Part shown: positions 27,236 to 36,550 of the stretch, piece after piece | How positions within the stretch are numbered: position 1 is the first letter of the stretch | Layout: each line of letters starts with the position of its first letter | Assembly: GCA_017517685.1 (NCBI GenBank) | Contig: JAFWYK010000011.1 | Coordinates: 32,868 to 96,867 of the forward strand | From: Clostridia bacterium | GTDB taxonomy: Bacteria > Bacillota > Clostridia > TANB77 > CAG-508 | DNA: 64,000 bases | Reading direction: 5' to 3' | The notes under the pieces: model-generated | Databases searched by the model: none | Told to the model about the DNA's origin: nothing | What the model saw: the letters and a program-made list of their open reading frames with translations, nothing else | Position numbers and translations under genes: made by a program

Positions 27236-27802
27236 TTATAATGCATTTACTTCTTTTTCAATATTATCTTCTTGAGCTTTCATAGCTTCTAATGTTTTTT
27301 CTAATAATTCTGTAAGTTCCCATCCTAAAATTTCAGCACCTTTTGTTATTACATCTCTTGAACAACCTGCTGCGAATTTTTTATCTTTAAATTTTTTCTT
27401 TAAGCTAGATACTTCCATATCTTTTGTGCTTTTTGATGGTCTCATTTTTGCTGCAGCCCAAATCAACCCTGTTAATTCGTCTACTGCATAAAGAATTTTT
27501 TCCATTTCTTTTACTGGTTCTACATCAGAACAACTTCCATAAGCATGGCTACAAATTGCATGAACCATATCTTCAGATGCATCTATTTCTTTCAATAATT
27601 CTGGTGCTTTTTTACAATGTTCATCAGGATATTTTTCATAATCAACATCATGTAATAATCCAACTAATCCCCAGAATTTTTCATCTTCTCCATTTTGTTT
27701 TGCAAATTCCATCATAACATGTTCAACAGTAATTGCATGTCTTAAATGAAATTCTTCTTCATTATATTTTTTTAATAAATCAATAGCAAGTTCTCTTTCC
27801 AT
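27236..27802 (-). CDS. HD-domain phosphohydrolase
   Basis: 188 residues. The HD motif is at 51-52 (LLHDVDYE), with an upstream histidine in HLRHA (22) and a downstream HAYG, together a metal-dependent phosphohydrolase site of the YedJ/HDIG type. Substrates of this small group are nucleotides or unknown. It is monocistronic with its own terminator; an AGGAGG site precedes the ATG. Confidence 0.85.
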   Translation of the reverse strand: MERELAIDLLKKYNEEEFHLRHAITVEHVMMEFAKQNGEDEKFWGLVGLLHDVDYEKYPDEHCKKAPELLKEIDASEDMVHAICSHAYGSCSDVEPVKEMEKILYAVDELTGLIWAAAKMRPSKSTKDMEVSSLKKKFKDKKFAAGCSRDVITKGAEILGWELTELLEKTLEAMKAQEDNIEKEVNAL

Positions 27803-27876
27803 ATGTAATCCTCCTAAATTGTATTTTGATTTTTATAGTCTATCATATATATAGTTAATTATCAAGAAAAAAAGAA

Positions 27877-27898
27877 GCCCAACACCGAAGTGTTGGAC
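27877..27898 (-). terminator. terminator of the foreign-composition gene 27940-28452
   Basis: On the minus strand GTCCAACAC and GTGTTGGGC pair around a TTCG tetraloop, followed by TTCTTTTTTT. Confidence 0.85.
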
Positions 27899-27939
27899 CC
27901 CTCTTTTGCTAGCATAATCATGCTGCAGGCACCAGAAAC

Positions 27940-28452
27940 TTATTCATCAGGATGGATGGTCTCCCGAACATGCAGTCCTTTGATACCCTTAATCGCTTCA
28001 GCGATGTACCAGGCTGCGCTGTCGATGATCTTCCAATATTCATCAGATCCATCGTCCAGCTTCCAAAGCTCGAGAAATGCGTTCCGCAAATAATCGTGCT
28101 TGGTCATGTTGAAGTGATCTTTGGGCACCTTCAGAATAGCCAAAACGTGCAGATAACGAGCATAATGATCCACGTCCATCTTGTCTTCATAAGGTTTTCT
28201 GTTTTCACCGTTGATTTTTTCGGTGATACTAGAGATCATAACCTCGCGGATAGAGCGCAGCTCGCTCTTAGACCGCCATCCGGATCCCCATGTTTCATAG
28301 CATCCGCCATTGTCGTAGAAAAAGTCCTGAGAGACAGCGCCCTTTTTATCGATTGCCATCTGCAAAACTTTCATATCTTCGAAATAGTGGCCACTGCCTA
28401 ACATTCGGAGAATCCGATCCATGTCCTTCTGAGAAATGATTTTTTCTTCCAT
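27940..28452 (-). CDS. uncharacterised protein, foreign codon use
   Basis: 170 residues, soluble, largely helical, rich in Trp/Tyr/Met and charged residues, with no signal peptide, membrane helix or motif I recognise. G+C is clearly higher than around it (27 of 60 bases in 28021-28080, against 17 of 60 in 28621-28680), and the codons are GC-ending. It has its own consensus promoter, a GGAGG site 11 nt before the ATG and its own terminator. Recent acquisition is likely; the function is unknown. Confidence 0.75.
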   Translation of the reverse strand: MEEKIISQKDMDRILRMLGSGHYFEDMKVLQMAIDKKGAVSQDFFYDNGGCYETWGSGWRSKSELRSIREVMISSITEKINGENRKPYEDKMDVDHYARYLHVLAILKVPKDHFNMTKHDYLRNAFLELWKLDDGSDEYWKIIDSAAWYIAEAIKGIKGLHVRETIHPDE

Positions 28453-28500
28453 TTAGTTTTAAACCTCCGTATTCTGGTATATTTTTTTGGAATCTCTTAT

Positions 28501-28529
28501 ATTATACCATATTATGTTAAGTTGGTCAA
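28501..28529 (-). promoter_or_regulatory. consensus promoter of the foreign gene 27940-28452
   Basis: Minus-strand TTGACC, 17 nt, TATAAT, about 50 nt before the ATG. Confidence 0.75.
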
Positions 28530-28537
28530 TTTATAAA

Positions 28538-28560
28538 AGGGATAGCTTCTTGCTATCCCT
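28538..28560 (-). terminator. terminator after the GNAT gene 28573-29055
   Basis: AGGGATAGC, loop, GCTATCCCT followed by TTTAT on the minus strand. Confidence 0.75.
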
Positions 28561-28572
28561 ACTTACAATCAT

Positions 28573-29055
28573 CTAACCTATTCTTTTTTCTTGGCAATAC
28601 CACTCCATATCTAACGCTTCAGTAGTACCGCATATTCTATATCCTAACTTTTCATAAAGTCTTAATGCTTTTTGATTTGTTTTTCCAGCTGTTAAAACCA
28701 TATAATCAACATTCTTTGATTTTAGATCCTTTTCAATATATTCAATCAAGGTTTTAGCAAGTCCTTGTTTTTGATATTCTTTTCTTACAGCAACTCTTGC
28801 TAAATCTCTTGGATTTTTCATATCTTTTGAAAATCCTTCAAACTTAAAAAGTTCTTCATCAATTCCTGCATGAGCAACTGCAACTATTAAATTATTTATT
28901 TCGATTAAATAAAGCGAATCATTTTTTATATCATTTTCTACAACATCTATAGAAGGATAATAATCATCCCATAGACATCCTTCATATCCAATCAAAGATT
29001 TATAAATTGTTAATATTTCTTGTGCTTCATCTAATTTTGCTTTTCTTATTTCCAC
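28573..29055 (-). CDS. GNAT family N-acetyltransferase
   Basis: About 160 residues. The start GTG at 29055 is preferred because GAGG lies 8 nt upstream; the first GTG at 29064 abuts the ribosome site. Acetyl-CoA loop RKEYQKQGLAKTLIEY (Q/RxxGxG/A) and C-terminal KLGYRICG are typical of GNAT. The acceptor is unknown. It is the last gene of a run with the esterase, csaA, YgjV-like and histidine phosphatase genes. Confidence 0.85.
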   Translation of the reverse strand: MEIRKAKLDEAQEILTIYKSLIGYEGCLWDDYYPSIDVVENDIKNDSLYLIEINNLIVAVAHAGIDEELFKFEGFSKDMKNPRDLARVAVRKEYQKQGLAKTLIEYIEKDLKSKNVDYMVLTAGKTNQKALRLYEKLGYRICGTTEALDMEWYCQEKRIG

Positions 29056-29078
29056 TTTACTCACCTCTTTATTGAATG

Positions 29079-29948
29079 TTATTTTTGATCAGCAAAATAA
29101 GTTTTGCTTGCCTTTACAAATTCTTCTTCAAATTTCATAATTGCAACTTTACTTGTTTCTTTAAATGGCATTAGCATATCAAATGCATGTACACAATTAG
29201 AATAAACATCTACACTTGCTTCTACTCCAGCCTCATTTAATTTTTTAGCAAATGTTAAAGTTTCTTCTAAAAACGGTTCTAAATCTCCAACAAAAGTATA
29301 CATTGGTGGAAGATTTTTATAATCTTCTTGTCTTGCAGGTGCTGCATATGGTGGTACATTTTGACTACCGTATAAGTCACCTAAATATAATTTCCATGCT
29401 CTATGATTCTTTTTAGTATTCCATATTGGAGCTGTATTATTTTTAGATGTTTCTGTATCAATATTATCAAGCATTGGATAAAGAGGCATTTGAAATGCAA
29501 TATTAACTTCACCTTTATCCCTTGCATACATACATAGTCCTGCAGTTAATCCTCCTCCAGCACTTTCTCCACCTACAAATATTTGGCTTGGATTATAATC
29601 AAGTTCAAGACTATGTTCTTTTAAATATTTTAAAGCTGAATATGCATCTTCTAAAGCTGCTGGATAAGGTGCTTCTTTAGATAATCTATATTCTGGTGAT
29701 ACAACAACTGCACCATATTTTTTTACTAAATCAATAGCTCTTGTAATAAAAAACATTCTTGCTGTGCCTTGCATGTACCCACCACCATGTAGCCATAATA
29801 CACCTTGAGTCTCTTCTTTAGGTTTTGCATTTTTTATAGGTCTTGCAATCAATATTTCAATATCTCTTCCAGTTGATTCAATCCATTCTGATTCAAGAAT
29901 TAAATATTGATCTTTATAAATTACCTTTGGTTCTTTCTTTTGTTTCAT
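29079..29948 (-). CDS. alpha/beta hydrolase, HSL-type esterase
   Basis: 289 residues. The oxyanion motif HGGG (54-57) and nucleophile Ser129 in GGESAGG identify the hormone-sensitive-lipase/acetyl-esterase group; the catalytic His is in CVHAFDM near the C-terminus. It likely hydrolyses small acyl or acetyl esters in the cytoplasm. The AGGTGA site precedes the ATG; 19 nt separate it from csaA. Confidence 0.88.
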   Translation of the reverse strand: MKQKKEPKVIYKDQYLILESEWIESTGRDIEILIARPIKNAKPKEETQGVLWLHGGGYMQGTARMFFITRAIDLVKKYGAVVVSPEYRLSKEAPYPAALEDAYSALKYLKEHSLELDYNPSQIFVGGESAGGGLTAGLCMYARDKGEVNIAFQMPLYPMLDNIDTETSKNNTAPIWNTKKNHRAWKLYLGDLYGSQNVPPYAAPARQEDYKNLPPMYTFVGDLEPFLEETLTFAKKLNEAGVEASVDVYSNCVHAFDMLMPFKETSKVAIMKFEEEFVKASKTYFADQK

Positions 29949-29967
29949 ATAATCACCTCATTTATCT

Positions 29968-30297
29968 TTAGCCTAATTTATCTCCAATTTCTACATCTAT
30001 ATCAGGCTTAATTAAAACAACACCTGATTTTGAATAAGTTCCAAGTACTAATACTTCAGACATAAAATCAGCAATTTGTCTTGGCGGGAAATTTACTACT
30101 GCTAGCACTTGCCTACCAATCAAATCTTCTATTTTGTAATTTTCGGTAATTTGAGCAGAACTTTTCTTTATTCCAAGTTCTGATCCAAAATCTAACTTTA
30201 ATTTATATGCTGGTTTTTTAGCATTTTTAAATTCTTCTGCTTCTATAATTTTTCCAACTCTAATATCTAACTTTAAAAAATCATCAAATGTTGCCAA
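29968..30297 (-). CDS. csaA: CsaA-like tRNA-binding domain protein
   Basis: 109 residues, a single OB-fold tRNA-binding domain: FLKLDIRVGKIIEAEEF, then VNFPPRQIADFMSEVLVLG and a C-terminal IKPDIDVEIGDKLG. CsaA is a dimeric chaperone/secretion-related protein; the same domain is found at the end of MetRS. The start is a TTG, supported by family alignment (normal N-terminus ATFDDFLKLD) more than by its weak ribosome site. Confidence 0.88.
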   Translation of the reverse strand: MATFDDFLKLDIRVGKIIEAEEFKNAKKPAYKLKLDFGSELGIKKSSAQITENYKIEDLIGRQVLAVVNFPPRQIADFMSEVLVLGTYSKSGVVLIKPDIDVEIGDKLG

Positions 30298-30316
30298 AAT
30301 TAAATCACTTCTTTCT

Positions 30317-30859
30317 TTATGCTTTTTTTAATTTTCTTTTTCTTTGTACATATGCTTTTAACAATGCCTTTGTAATCTCATTTCTTCTTTTTTCATATGC
30401 AATTATATTGCTTATAATTGTAATTGCTCTCATTATTAATACTATATAAAGTCCTGTAGCAATATTATATACTGCCCAAGCAGTATTAGCTAAAATGTTA
30501 CCTACTCTTAATTTTTGTGTATCATTATAAAACCACAAATACCAACATGAATAACAAGGAATTATAATTGAAAGTATTTGCATCTTATTTTCAATTGTTG
30601 CAAAACCTATACCAAGTTGAAGAGCTATTGCAAGATATGGTATAAAATCTGTTTTAAATTTATCTTTATATATGTATATAAACGATCTTACAGTTATAAT
30701 TATATAAATAAGTGTAGTTGTAATATCATTATTAAAATAATACATAAATAACTGCGACAAATTAAGTAAAAATGTTGCTACATAAATTCTTTTTTTCTTT
30801 TCTGTAAATGAAATATATATATTAACAAGTACTGTAATTACTTGCATTAAATCTACCAT
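30317..30859 (-). CDS. YgjV-like inner-membrane protein
   Basis: 180 residues, six hydrophobic segments, with the pattern of the YgjV (bacterial inner membrane protein) family: QVITVLVNIYISFTEKKKRI, RSFIYIYKDKFKTD, and NTAWAVYNIATGLY. Function unknown. AGGAG lies 8 nt before the ATG. It lies between the histidine phosphatase and csaA genes in one operon. Confidence 0.72.
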   Translation of the reverse strand: MVDLMQVITVLVNIYISFTEKKKRIYVATFLLNLSQLFMYYFNNDITTTLIYIIITVRSFIYIYKDKFKTDFIPYLAIALQLGIGFATIENKMQILSIIIPCYSCWYLWFYNDTQKLRVGNILANTAWAVYNIATGLYIVLIMRAITIISNIIAYEKRRNEITKALLKAYVQRKRKLKKA

Positions 30860-30877
30860 TTTATTTTCTCCTATGTA

Positions 30878-31417
30878 TTAAACAATTTCATAGCTCCATC
30901 CAGGTTGCCATGCTTTTGTCTTTCTCCAATCTGTTTTTATTGCTTCATCCCAACTTTTTCCTTTTGTAATTACTTCTAAGGCAAGCTGTGGTGCTTTATG
31001 AGCAACTATTGCAATATGTTTTCCATCAAACTCTGTTAAAGCATATATACAAAAATCTCTAATTCTTTTTTCTACATCAATCATCGATTCTCCATTTGGA
31101 AATTTTTCTTCTATATGTTCTTCATATATTACTGAAGAGTTTGTATGACCATCTAAATCTCCATAATTACATTCTCTTAATCTAGAATCAATAATAACTT
31201 TCTTTTTATTTTCAAACACAATCTCTGTAGAATCTATTGCTCTTTTTAAATCAGAACAAAATACCACATCAATTGAATCTCTATCTATTAAATCTCTTAA
31301 AGCTCTAGCTTGCATTTTCCCTTTTTCTGAAAGCTCTCCTGGTTTCCATCCAGATGCAAGTTTTGCTTCATTATCAGTTGTTGTGCCATGAACAAAATAA
31401 GTTACTTTTACTGACAT
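30878..31417 (-). CDS. histidine phosphatase family protein
   Basis: About 179 residues from the ATG at 31417, chosen since AAAGGA lies 9 nt upstream; longer TTG/ATG readings lack good spacing. The active-site loop reads YFVHGTTTDNEA, with the phosphorylated His present but the usual preceding Arg replaced by Val. The second conserved His is in IVAHKAPQLA. The remaining layout (LSEKGKMQARAL, CSDLKRAIDS, ECNYGDLDG) is normal. It may be a phosphatase of small metabolites; the variant loop is known to me from similar Clostridia proteins. Confidence 0.85.
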   Translation of the reverse strand: MSVKVTYFVHGTTTDNEAKLASGWKPGELSEKGKMQARALRDLIDRDSIDVVFCSDLKRAIDSTEIVFENKKKVIIDSRLRECNYGDLDGHTNSSVIYEEHIEEKFPNGESMIDVEKRIRDFCIYALTEFDGKHIAIVAHKAPQLALEVITKGKSWDEAIKTDWRKTKAWQPGWSYEIV

Positions 31418-31524
31418 ATTCATTATTCCTTTCACAAGCAATTATTTATGAGTTAATTATAATATTCATAGTAAATATTAGTCAATAACAACCTATAAAT
31501 ATTTAAAATAATAAAATTTTTCTA

Positions 31525-31554
31525 TTGACAACTAAGTCTATTTTGTGCTAATAT
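31525..31554 (+). promoter_or_regulatory. promoter of the tRNA-Leu gene
   Basis: TTGACA, 18 nt, TAATAT, about 20 nt before the tRNA. Confidence 0.7.
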
Positions 31555-31575
31555 AAATATTGTCAGTGATGACAT

Positions 31576-31658
31576 GCGGCAGTGGCGGAACTGGCAGACG
31601 CGCTAGACTTAGGATCTAGTGGGAGACCGTGGGGGTTCAAGTCCTCTCTGCCGCACCA
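31576..31658 (+). tRNA. tRNA-Leu (anticodon TAG)
   Basis: Acceptor GCGGCAG pairs with CTGCCGC, followed by ACCA, so CCA is encoded. Anticodon stem CTAGA/TCTAG with loop CTTAGGA gives anticodon TAG. The variable arm is extended (TGGGAGACCGT), as in class II leucine tRNAs, and the T-loop is TTCAAGT. A promoter is upstream and a terminator follows. Confidence 0.96.
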
Positions 31659-31659
31659 A

Positions 31660-31690
31660 AAGACGAGTTAATAAAAACTCGTCTTTTTCT
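31660..31690 (+). terminator. terminator of the tRNA-Leu gene
   Basis: AGACGAGTT and AACTCGTCT form a 9-bp stem followed by TTTTCTTTTG. Confidence 0.85.
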
Positions 31691-31920
31691 TTTGTTTGTG
31701 AGATTTGCAGGTTTTTAACACATTTTCTTGTCCGGCATAACCTAGAGGTATTGATATTTTACGATAATTAAAAACTTTTTTTATATAAAATTTCCCCTTT
31801 AAAATAAAAATAATAAAGCTATATATGATAAATGAACTATATAATAATTATTTAAAAACACATAAAATAATTTATTAATTTTAAGGAAAGCTTTGATAAT
31901 TTTCCTTTTTATTTTGTTAC
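31691..31920. other. gene-free stretch
   Basis: No convincing gene. A hairpin near 31883-31908 (AAGGAAA with TTTCCTT, then TTTATTTT) could end a short plus-strand RNA, but I see no clear promoter for one. Confidence 0.4.
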
Positions 31921-31923
31921 CAT

Positions 31924-31952
31924 TTGACTTTTTATGTAAATTCTGATACAAT
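31924..31952 (+). promoter_or_regulatory. promoter of gene 32077-32397
   Basis: TTGACT, 17 nt, TACAAT. It predicts a 5' UTR of about 115 nt that contains TATATCGGCTC (32007-32017), complementary to the left arm of the gene's own terminator. Confidence 0.6.
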
Positions 31953-32076
31953 ATCATTGTAATTTCCCCTATGTGGGAATTTTGCACATTCAAAAAGAAA
32001 TGAAGATATATCGGCTCATCATTATTAATTGTGAGTGTCTCTTTATATATATTTTATTAATAAAGGAGAGATGCTT

Positions 32077-32397
32077 ATGCCAAATAATGAAAATAGAAAA
32101 ATTAAATTATTAATCAAAAATTTCAAAGGAATGAAAGAACGTTTCAAGGACACAAGTCCTACCCAATTCAAAGCAGCAGCTGAATTATTTATTGACAATC
32201 TATGCTCAGCATATGATTTAAATGATATTAAGTTAAACGAAGCAGCAATCAAAGCATACCATGAGGTGTGCGAATTATTGGATGAACGCCTAAACAACAA
32301 ATCTGAAAGAAATTTAACCATGATATGGCACTTTCAAATGGTGCTTAAACCATTCATGGAACACTTCTTGCTTCAAGCAGGAAGAAATTATGATTAA
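32077..32397 (+). CDS. uncharacterised small helical protein, foreign composition
   Basis: 106 residues from the ATG at 32077, preferred over the ATG at 32071 because AAGGAG is 8 nt from the former and only 2 from the latter. It is all-helical by composition, basic at the N-terminus (KIKLLIKNFKGMKERF), with single cysteines and histidines but no metal motif. Codon use is slightly more GC-rich than its surroundings. It is monocistronic between its own promoter and terminator. I do not recognise the family. Confidence 0.7.
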   Translation: MPNNENRKIKLLIKNFKGMKERFKDTSPTQFKAAAELFIDNLCSAYDLNDIKLNEAAIKAYHEVCELLDERLNNKSERNLTMIWHFQMVLKPFMEHFLLQAGRNYD

Positions 32398-32420
32398 AAA
32401 CTTAAATTAGAAAATTCTTA

Positions 32421-32455
32421 GAGCCGATATAACAGTTGGCTCTATTTTTATTTAA
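32421..32455 (+). terminator. terminator of gene 32077-32397
   Basis: GAGCC and GGCTC stem with a 12-nt loop followed by TATTTTTATTT. The left arm and loop (32421-32431) are complementary to the 5' UTR over 11 nt. Confidence 0.65.
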
Positions 32456-32532
32456 AAGAGACACATTCACAAACTTACTGAAGATTGTGTCTTCATTTCT
32501 TCTTTTAAAAAATAATTAATATTCACATATAA

Positions 32533-32560
32533 AAAAGCACTACTTTGCAGTAGTGCTTTT
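32533..32560. terminator. bidirectional terminator
   Basis: A perfect 12-bp stem (AAAAGCACTACT, loop TTGC) between converging genes, with A/T runs on both sides. It serves mainly the polysaccharide deacetylase gene on the minus strand. Confidence 0.85.
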
Positions 32561-32651
32561 TATGATTAAAAACATATCAAATCATCTTTTTTTCAAAAGA
32601 GAATTGCTTATGCTTTATTATTATACAACTTATTTAGCTTAAAATCAACGG

Positions 32652-33653
32652 TTATTTAAATATCTCGTAAAAGTTTTTAAAAATATATCCTTCATCTTTT
32701 AATATTTTTATAATCTCTGGAAGAGCTTCAACAGTTTGTGGTTTGTCGTTAGAATCATGCATTAAAACAATTAAACTATTTTGTTCACCTTTTGTATCAA
32801 TAAACTCTTGAATACATTCTTCTTTTGTATTCTTTCCTTCTGCATCTCCAGTTAAACAATTCCAATTTGTAAATGCAAATCCATAAGAGTTTAATAACTC
32901 TCTTGCCTCTGATTTTACTTTTTTATAATATCCTCCACTTGATCCACCTGGAAATCTAAATAAAAATGAACTATAATTATCATTATTTAAAGCTCTTTTT
33001 ATTGAATTCTCACAATCTATATATTCAGCAAATACTGTATCTTTATTTTGATATATCTCTGAATATATATGTGAATAACCATGATTTGCAATATAATGTC
33101 CTTCATTATAAGCTCTTTGAAGAACTTCTGGATATAATTCTACCCTCGCTCCTAAAACAAAGAATGTTGCTGGAACTTGTTCTTGTTTTAAAATATCTAA
33201 AACTTGTCCAGTTATTTCTTTTGATGGTCCATCATCAAAAGTTAAATAAACTTGTTTTTCTTCTGATTTATAAATATTTTTTATAAGCTCTGCTCCACGC
33301 TCATTAAATACTGGAAGTATATTATCACTTAATTTTACAACATCATGCTCTGGAAGCGCAGAATGTCTTCCTTTATATAAATTATCATTTTCTATGTCAT
33401 TTAGTTGTTCACTTTGTTGAACATTTTCTTGAATAACTGTATTCTCTGCTATTTCATTAACAGGAGCTACTGCTAAATCACTATTTGTTTTTCGATCTGG
33501 ATCTAAGAAAAACGACATAAAGAAACTAGCAACGACAATTGCAATTGCAGCAATTACTACTAAGACTGCAAATACAACTTTTTTTGTGTTTAGCTTTTGT
33601 CTTCTTAGTATTCCAAATTCATCATAATCGTATTCTTCAATACCATACAACAT
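32652..33653 (-). CDS. membrane-anchored polysaccharide deacetylase
   Basis: 333 residues. A short cytoplasmic N-terminus, one membrane helix (about 25-48), an acidic linker, then an NodB domain: metal/catalytic FDDGPS (Asp140, Asp141), HGYSH (His191, His195), FRFPGGSSGG, and LMHDS near the end. It probably deacetylates peptidoglycan or another wall glycan outside the cell. AAGGAG lies 11 nt before the ATG. Confidence 0.92.
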   Translation of the reverse strand: MLYGIEEYDYDEFGILRRQKLNTKKVVFAVLVVIAAIAIVVASFFMSFFLDPDRKTNSDLAVAPVNEIAENTVIQENVQQSEQLNDIENDNLYKGRHSALPEHDVVKLSDNILPVFNERGAELIKNIYKSEEKQVYLTFDDGPSKEITGQVLDILKQEQVPATFFVLGARVELYPEVLQRAYNEGHYIANHGYSHIYSEIYQNKDTVFAEYIDCENSIKRALNNDNYSSFLFRFPGGSSGGYYKKVKSEARELLNSYGFAFTNWNCLTGDAEGKNTKEECIQEFIDTKGEQNSLIVLMHDSNDKPQTVEALPEIIKILKDEGYIFKNFYEIFK

Positions 33654-33730
33654 TGCTTGCCAATCTCCTTCCTACCGTTTTCATTTACATTATATAATAT
33701 TTTGTCAAAATTTCAAGTAGTTTATACAAA

Positions 33731-33757
33731 AAGCGCCATGCTTATCGCACAGCGCTT
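33731..33757 (-). terminator. terminator of the P-type ATPase operon
   Basis: AAGCGCTGTGC, loop GATAA, GCATGGCGCTT with two G-U pairs and a following T-run, all on the minus strand. Confidence 0.85.
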
Positions 33758-33777
33758 AAAAATTTTATCAAAATATA

Positions 33778-36537
33778 TTATTGTTCATTTTTAGTTCCAT
33801 TTATTTTTAATAACTTAAATATTTCAACAATTAGTAATGGTGAGAATACTAAAGCAACTACTTCAATTAGTTTCTCTGGATAATCAAATAAGTTTGTAAT
33901 GCTGAATATTGATTGCATTTGTGGTACTAATAATACTACAAGCATTAATGCAGCAGATACACCAATAGCTAATATTAATTTACTATTATTAAATGGATTT
34001 GAACTAAATATTGATTTTTTGTTATCTCTAACATTGAATACATGGATAAGTTCTGATAATGCTAATGTAGCAAATGCCATTGTTTGACCAATGTGAATTT
34101 TTTCTTCAGGTGTAACACCTTCTGTAGCAAGACCTAAGATGAATGCAGCTAATGTTAAACATCCAACCATAACACCTTGATATAAAACTCTCCATGTCAT
34201 TCCTTTTGTAAATATTCCTTTTGTTTTTAAAGGTTTTCTTTTCATTATTCCTTTTTGTGCAGGGTCTACAGCTAATGCTAAAGCTGGTAGTGAGTCTGTT
34301 ACTAAGTTAATCCATAAGATTTGAACTGGAAGTAATGGCTCTAAAGCACTAATTAATGAATCTGGAATACCAAATTGACTCATTAATAATGGTGTAATTA
34401 AAATTGCTGTAAATAATACAACGATTTCACCAATGTTACTTGAAAGTAAGAATTGGATAGCTTTTAATATATTATCATATATTCTTCTACCTTCTTCTAC
34501 TGCAGATACTATTGTTGCGAAGTTATCATCTGTTAATATAACATCTGCTGCTTCTTTTGATACGTCTGTACCTACAATACCCATTGCACATCCGATATCA
34601 GCTGTTTTAAGTGCTGGTGCATCATTAACACCGTCACCTGTCATAGCAACTATCTCTCCGTTAGCTTGCCATGCTTTTACTATACGAACTTTATGCTCTG
34701 GAGAAACCCTAGCATAAACTGAAATTTTTCTAACTCTCTTAATTAATTCTTCGTCTGACATATTTTCAAGTTCAGAACCTGTAATAGCTTCGTCACCTTC
34801 AACAAGAATTCCTAATTCTTTTGCTATAGCTGTAGCTGTAATTTTGTGATCACCTGTAATCATAACTGTTTTTATACCAGCTGATACACATTTTTCAACA
34901 GCAGCTTTAACTTCTATTCTTGGTGGATCTATCATAGCTACCATACCAACAAATATTAAGTCTGATTCTAGATTTTTAACTTCTTCTTGTGTTGGAGCAT
35001 GATCTAATACTTTATATCCAACAGCTAATACTCTTAAAGCATCTTCAGCTAAATGAGCATTACATTCTTGAATTGTTGGACCGTATTCAGCAAAATCATT
35101 TTTTACTTCTCCATTGATTCTATATCCTTTACAGCATCTTAATAATTCGTCTACACCACCTTTTGTGTAAACCATATATTTATCATCTGCATATTTATTT
35201 ACAGTAGTCATTAATTTTCTGTCTGAATCAAATGGTAATTCAGCAACTCTTTTATATTCTATAACTGGATTATATGTTCCATCACTTGAAATTCCTGCTT
35301 CATTTGCTAAACGAGTATAATCCATATTTTTAGCCATATCTATTAATGCTGTTTCAGTTGGATCTCCGGCTAAAGAACCATCCTCTGCAACTTTTGTATC
35401 ATTACAAAGCATTAAAGCTTCAACAACTAATCTTCCTTCTTCATCAATTTTATTTATTTTTTCTAAATCTTGAAGATTAGAATTATAGAATAATTTCATA
35501 ACAGTCATTTTGTTTTGTGTTAATGTTCCTGTTTTATCAGAACAAATAACTGTAGCACATCCTAATGTTTCAACTGCTGGTAATTTTTTAACAATAGCAT
35601 TTTTCTTAACCATTCTTTGAACACCAATAGCAAGAACTATTGTTGATACTGCAGCTAATCCTTCTGGGATAGCAGCAACAGCTAAAGATACTGCAGACAT
35701 AAACATATGAACTGGTTCTTTACCATAAGCTAAACCTACAACAAATATAATTGCGCAGATAACTAATGCTGCAACACCTAATATTTTTCCTAAACTATTA
35801 AGTTTTGCTTGAAGTGGTGTAACACCATCTTCAGTTTCATTGATCATTGTAGCTATTTTTCCTACTTCAGTATTCATACCTGTTTCAACTACAATACCTT
35901 TTCCTCTACCATATGTTATTAAGCTTGAAGAGAATAATAGATTTATTCTATCACCAACTCCAACTTCTTTTTCATCAATTTTTTCTGTTTGTTTTTCAAC
36001 TGCTAAAGATTCACCTGTTAATGCTGCTTCTTGTGATTTTAAGTTAACAGCTTCTGTGATTCTTAAATCAGCTGGTATAAAGTCACCCGTGTCTAAAATA
36101 ACAACATCACCAGGAACAAGTTCAGCAGATTGAACTACTACTAATTTTCCATTTCTCATTACTTTAGCAACATGGCTACTCATTTTTTGTAGTGCTTCTA
36201 AAGATTTTTCAGCTTTGCTTTCTTGAGCAACACCGATGATAGCATTAACAACAACTACTATTAAAATAATAATTGAATCTGTAAAGCCTTCTCCTTCTTG
36301 AACACCTACAATTCCTGAAACTATAGCAGCAACTATAAGAATTATAATCATGAAATCTTTAAATTGCTCTATGAATTTTTCGATAAGAGTTTTCTTTCTC
36401 TTAGCTTTTAATTCATTAGTTCCATACTTCTCTCTTCTTGCAGTAACTTCTGCATCAGAAAGACCTTTTTTCAAATCAGTTTCTAATTTTTTTACAGTTT
36501 CATCTGTAGTCAAATTATACCAATTCTCTTTTTCCAT
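33778..36537 (-). CDS. P-type cation-translocating ATPase (Ca2+/Mn2+ type)
   Basis: 919 residues. N-terminal cation ATPase domain, TGES dephosphorylation loop (about 174-177), membrane motif AAIPEGLAAV in helix 4 (about 288-297), phosphorylated Asp334 in SDKTGTLT, and MTGDGVNDAPALK, then four C-terminal helices. This is the PMCA/SERCA-like group that expels Ca2+ or Mn2+. It is the third gene of an operon that begins with a manganese-type riboswitch, which favours Mn2+ as a physiological substrate. Confidence 0.93.
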   Translation of the reverse strand: MEKENWYNLTTDETVKKLETDLKKGLSDAEVTARREKYGTNELKAKRKKTLIEKFIEQFKDFMIIILIVAAIVSGIVGVQEGEGFTDSIIILIVVVVNAIIGVAQESKAEKSLEALQKMSSHVAKVMRNGKLVVVQSAELVPGDVVILDTGDFIPADLRITEAVNLKSQEAALTGESLAVEKQTEKIDEKEVGVGDRINLLFSSSLITYGRGKGIVVETGMNTEVGKIATMINETEDGVTPLQAKLNSLGKILGVAALVICAIIFVVGLAYGKEPVHMFMSAVSLAVAAIPEGLAAVSTIVLAIGVQRMVKKNAIVKKLPAVETLGCATVICSDKTGTLTQNKMTVMKLFYNSNLQDLEKINKIDEEGRLVVEALMLCNDTKVAEDGSLAGDPTETALIDMAKNMDYTRLANEAGISSDGTYNPVIEYKRVAELPFDSDRKLMTTVNKYADDKYMVYTKGGVDELLRCCKGYRINGEVKNDFAEYGPTIQECNAHLAEDALRVLAVGYKVLDHAPTQEEVKNLESDLIFVGMVAMIDPPRIEVKAAVEKCVSAGIKTVMITGDHKITATAIAKELGILVEGDEAITGSELENMSDEELIKRVRKISVYARVSPEHKVRIVKAWQANGEIVAMTGDGVNDAPALKTADIGCAMGIVGTDVSKEAADVILTDDNFATIVSAVEEGRRIYDNILKAIQFLLSSNIGEIVVLFTAILITPLLMSQFGIPDSLISALEPLLPVQILWINLVTDSLPALALAVDPAQKGIMKRKPLKTKGIFTKGMTWRVLYQGVMVGCLTLAAFILGLATEGVTPEEKIHIGQTMAFATLALSELIHVFNVRDNKKSIFSSNPFNNSKLILAIGVSAALMLVVLLVPQMQSIFSITNLFDYPEKLIEVVALVFSPLLIVEIFKLLKINGTKNEQ

Positions 36538-36550
36538 TTTCCTTTCCTCC

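Noticed and set aside
27952..28401. 149-residue plus-strand frame opposite the foreign gene
   Set aside because: Promoter, ribosome site and terminator all favour the minus strand.
31799..31993. 64-residue minus-strand frame
   Set aside because: Very AT-rich low-complexity translation, no ribosome site, and it overlaps the promoter of gene 32077-32397.
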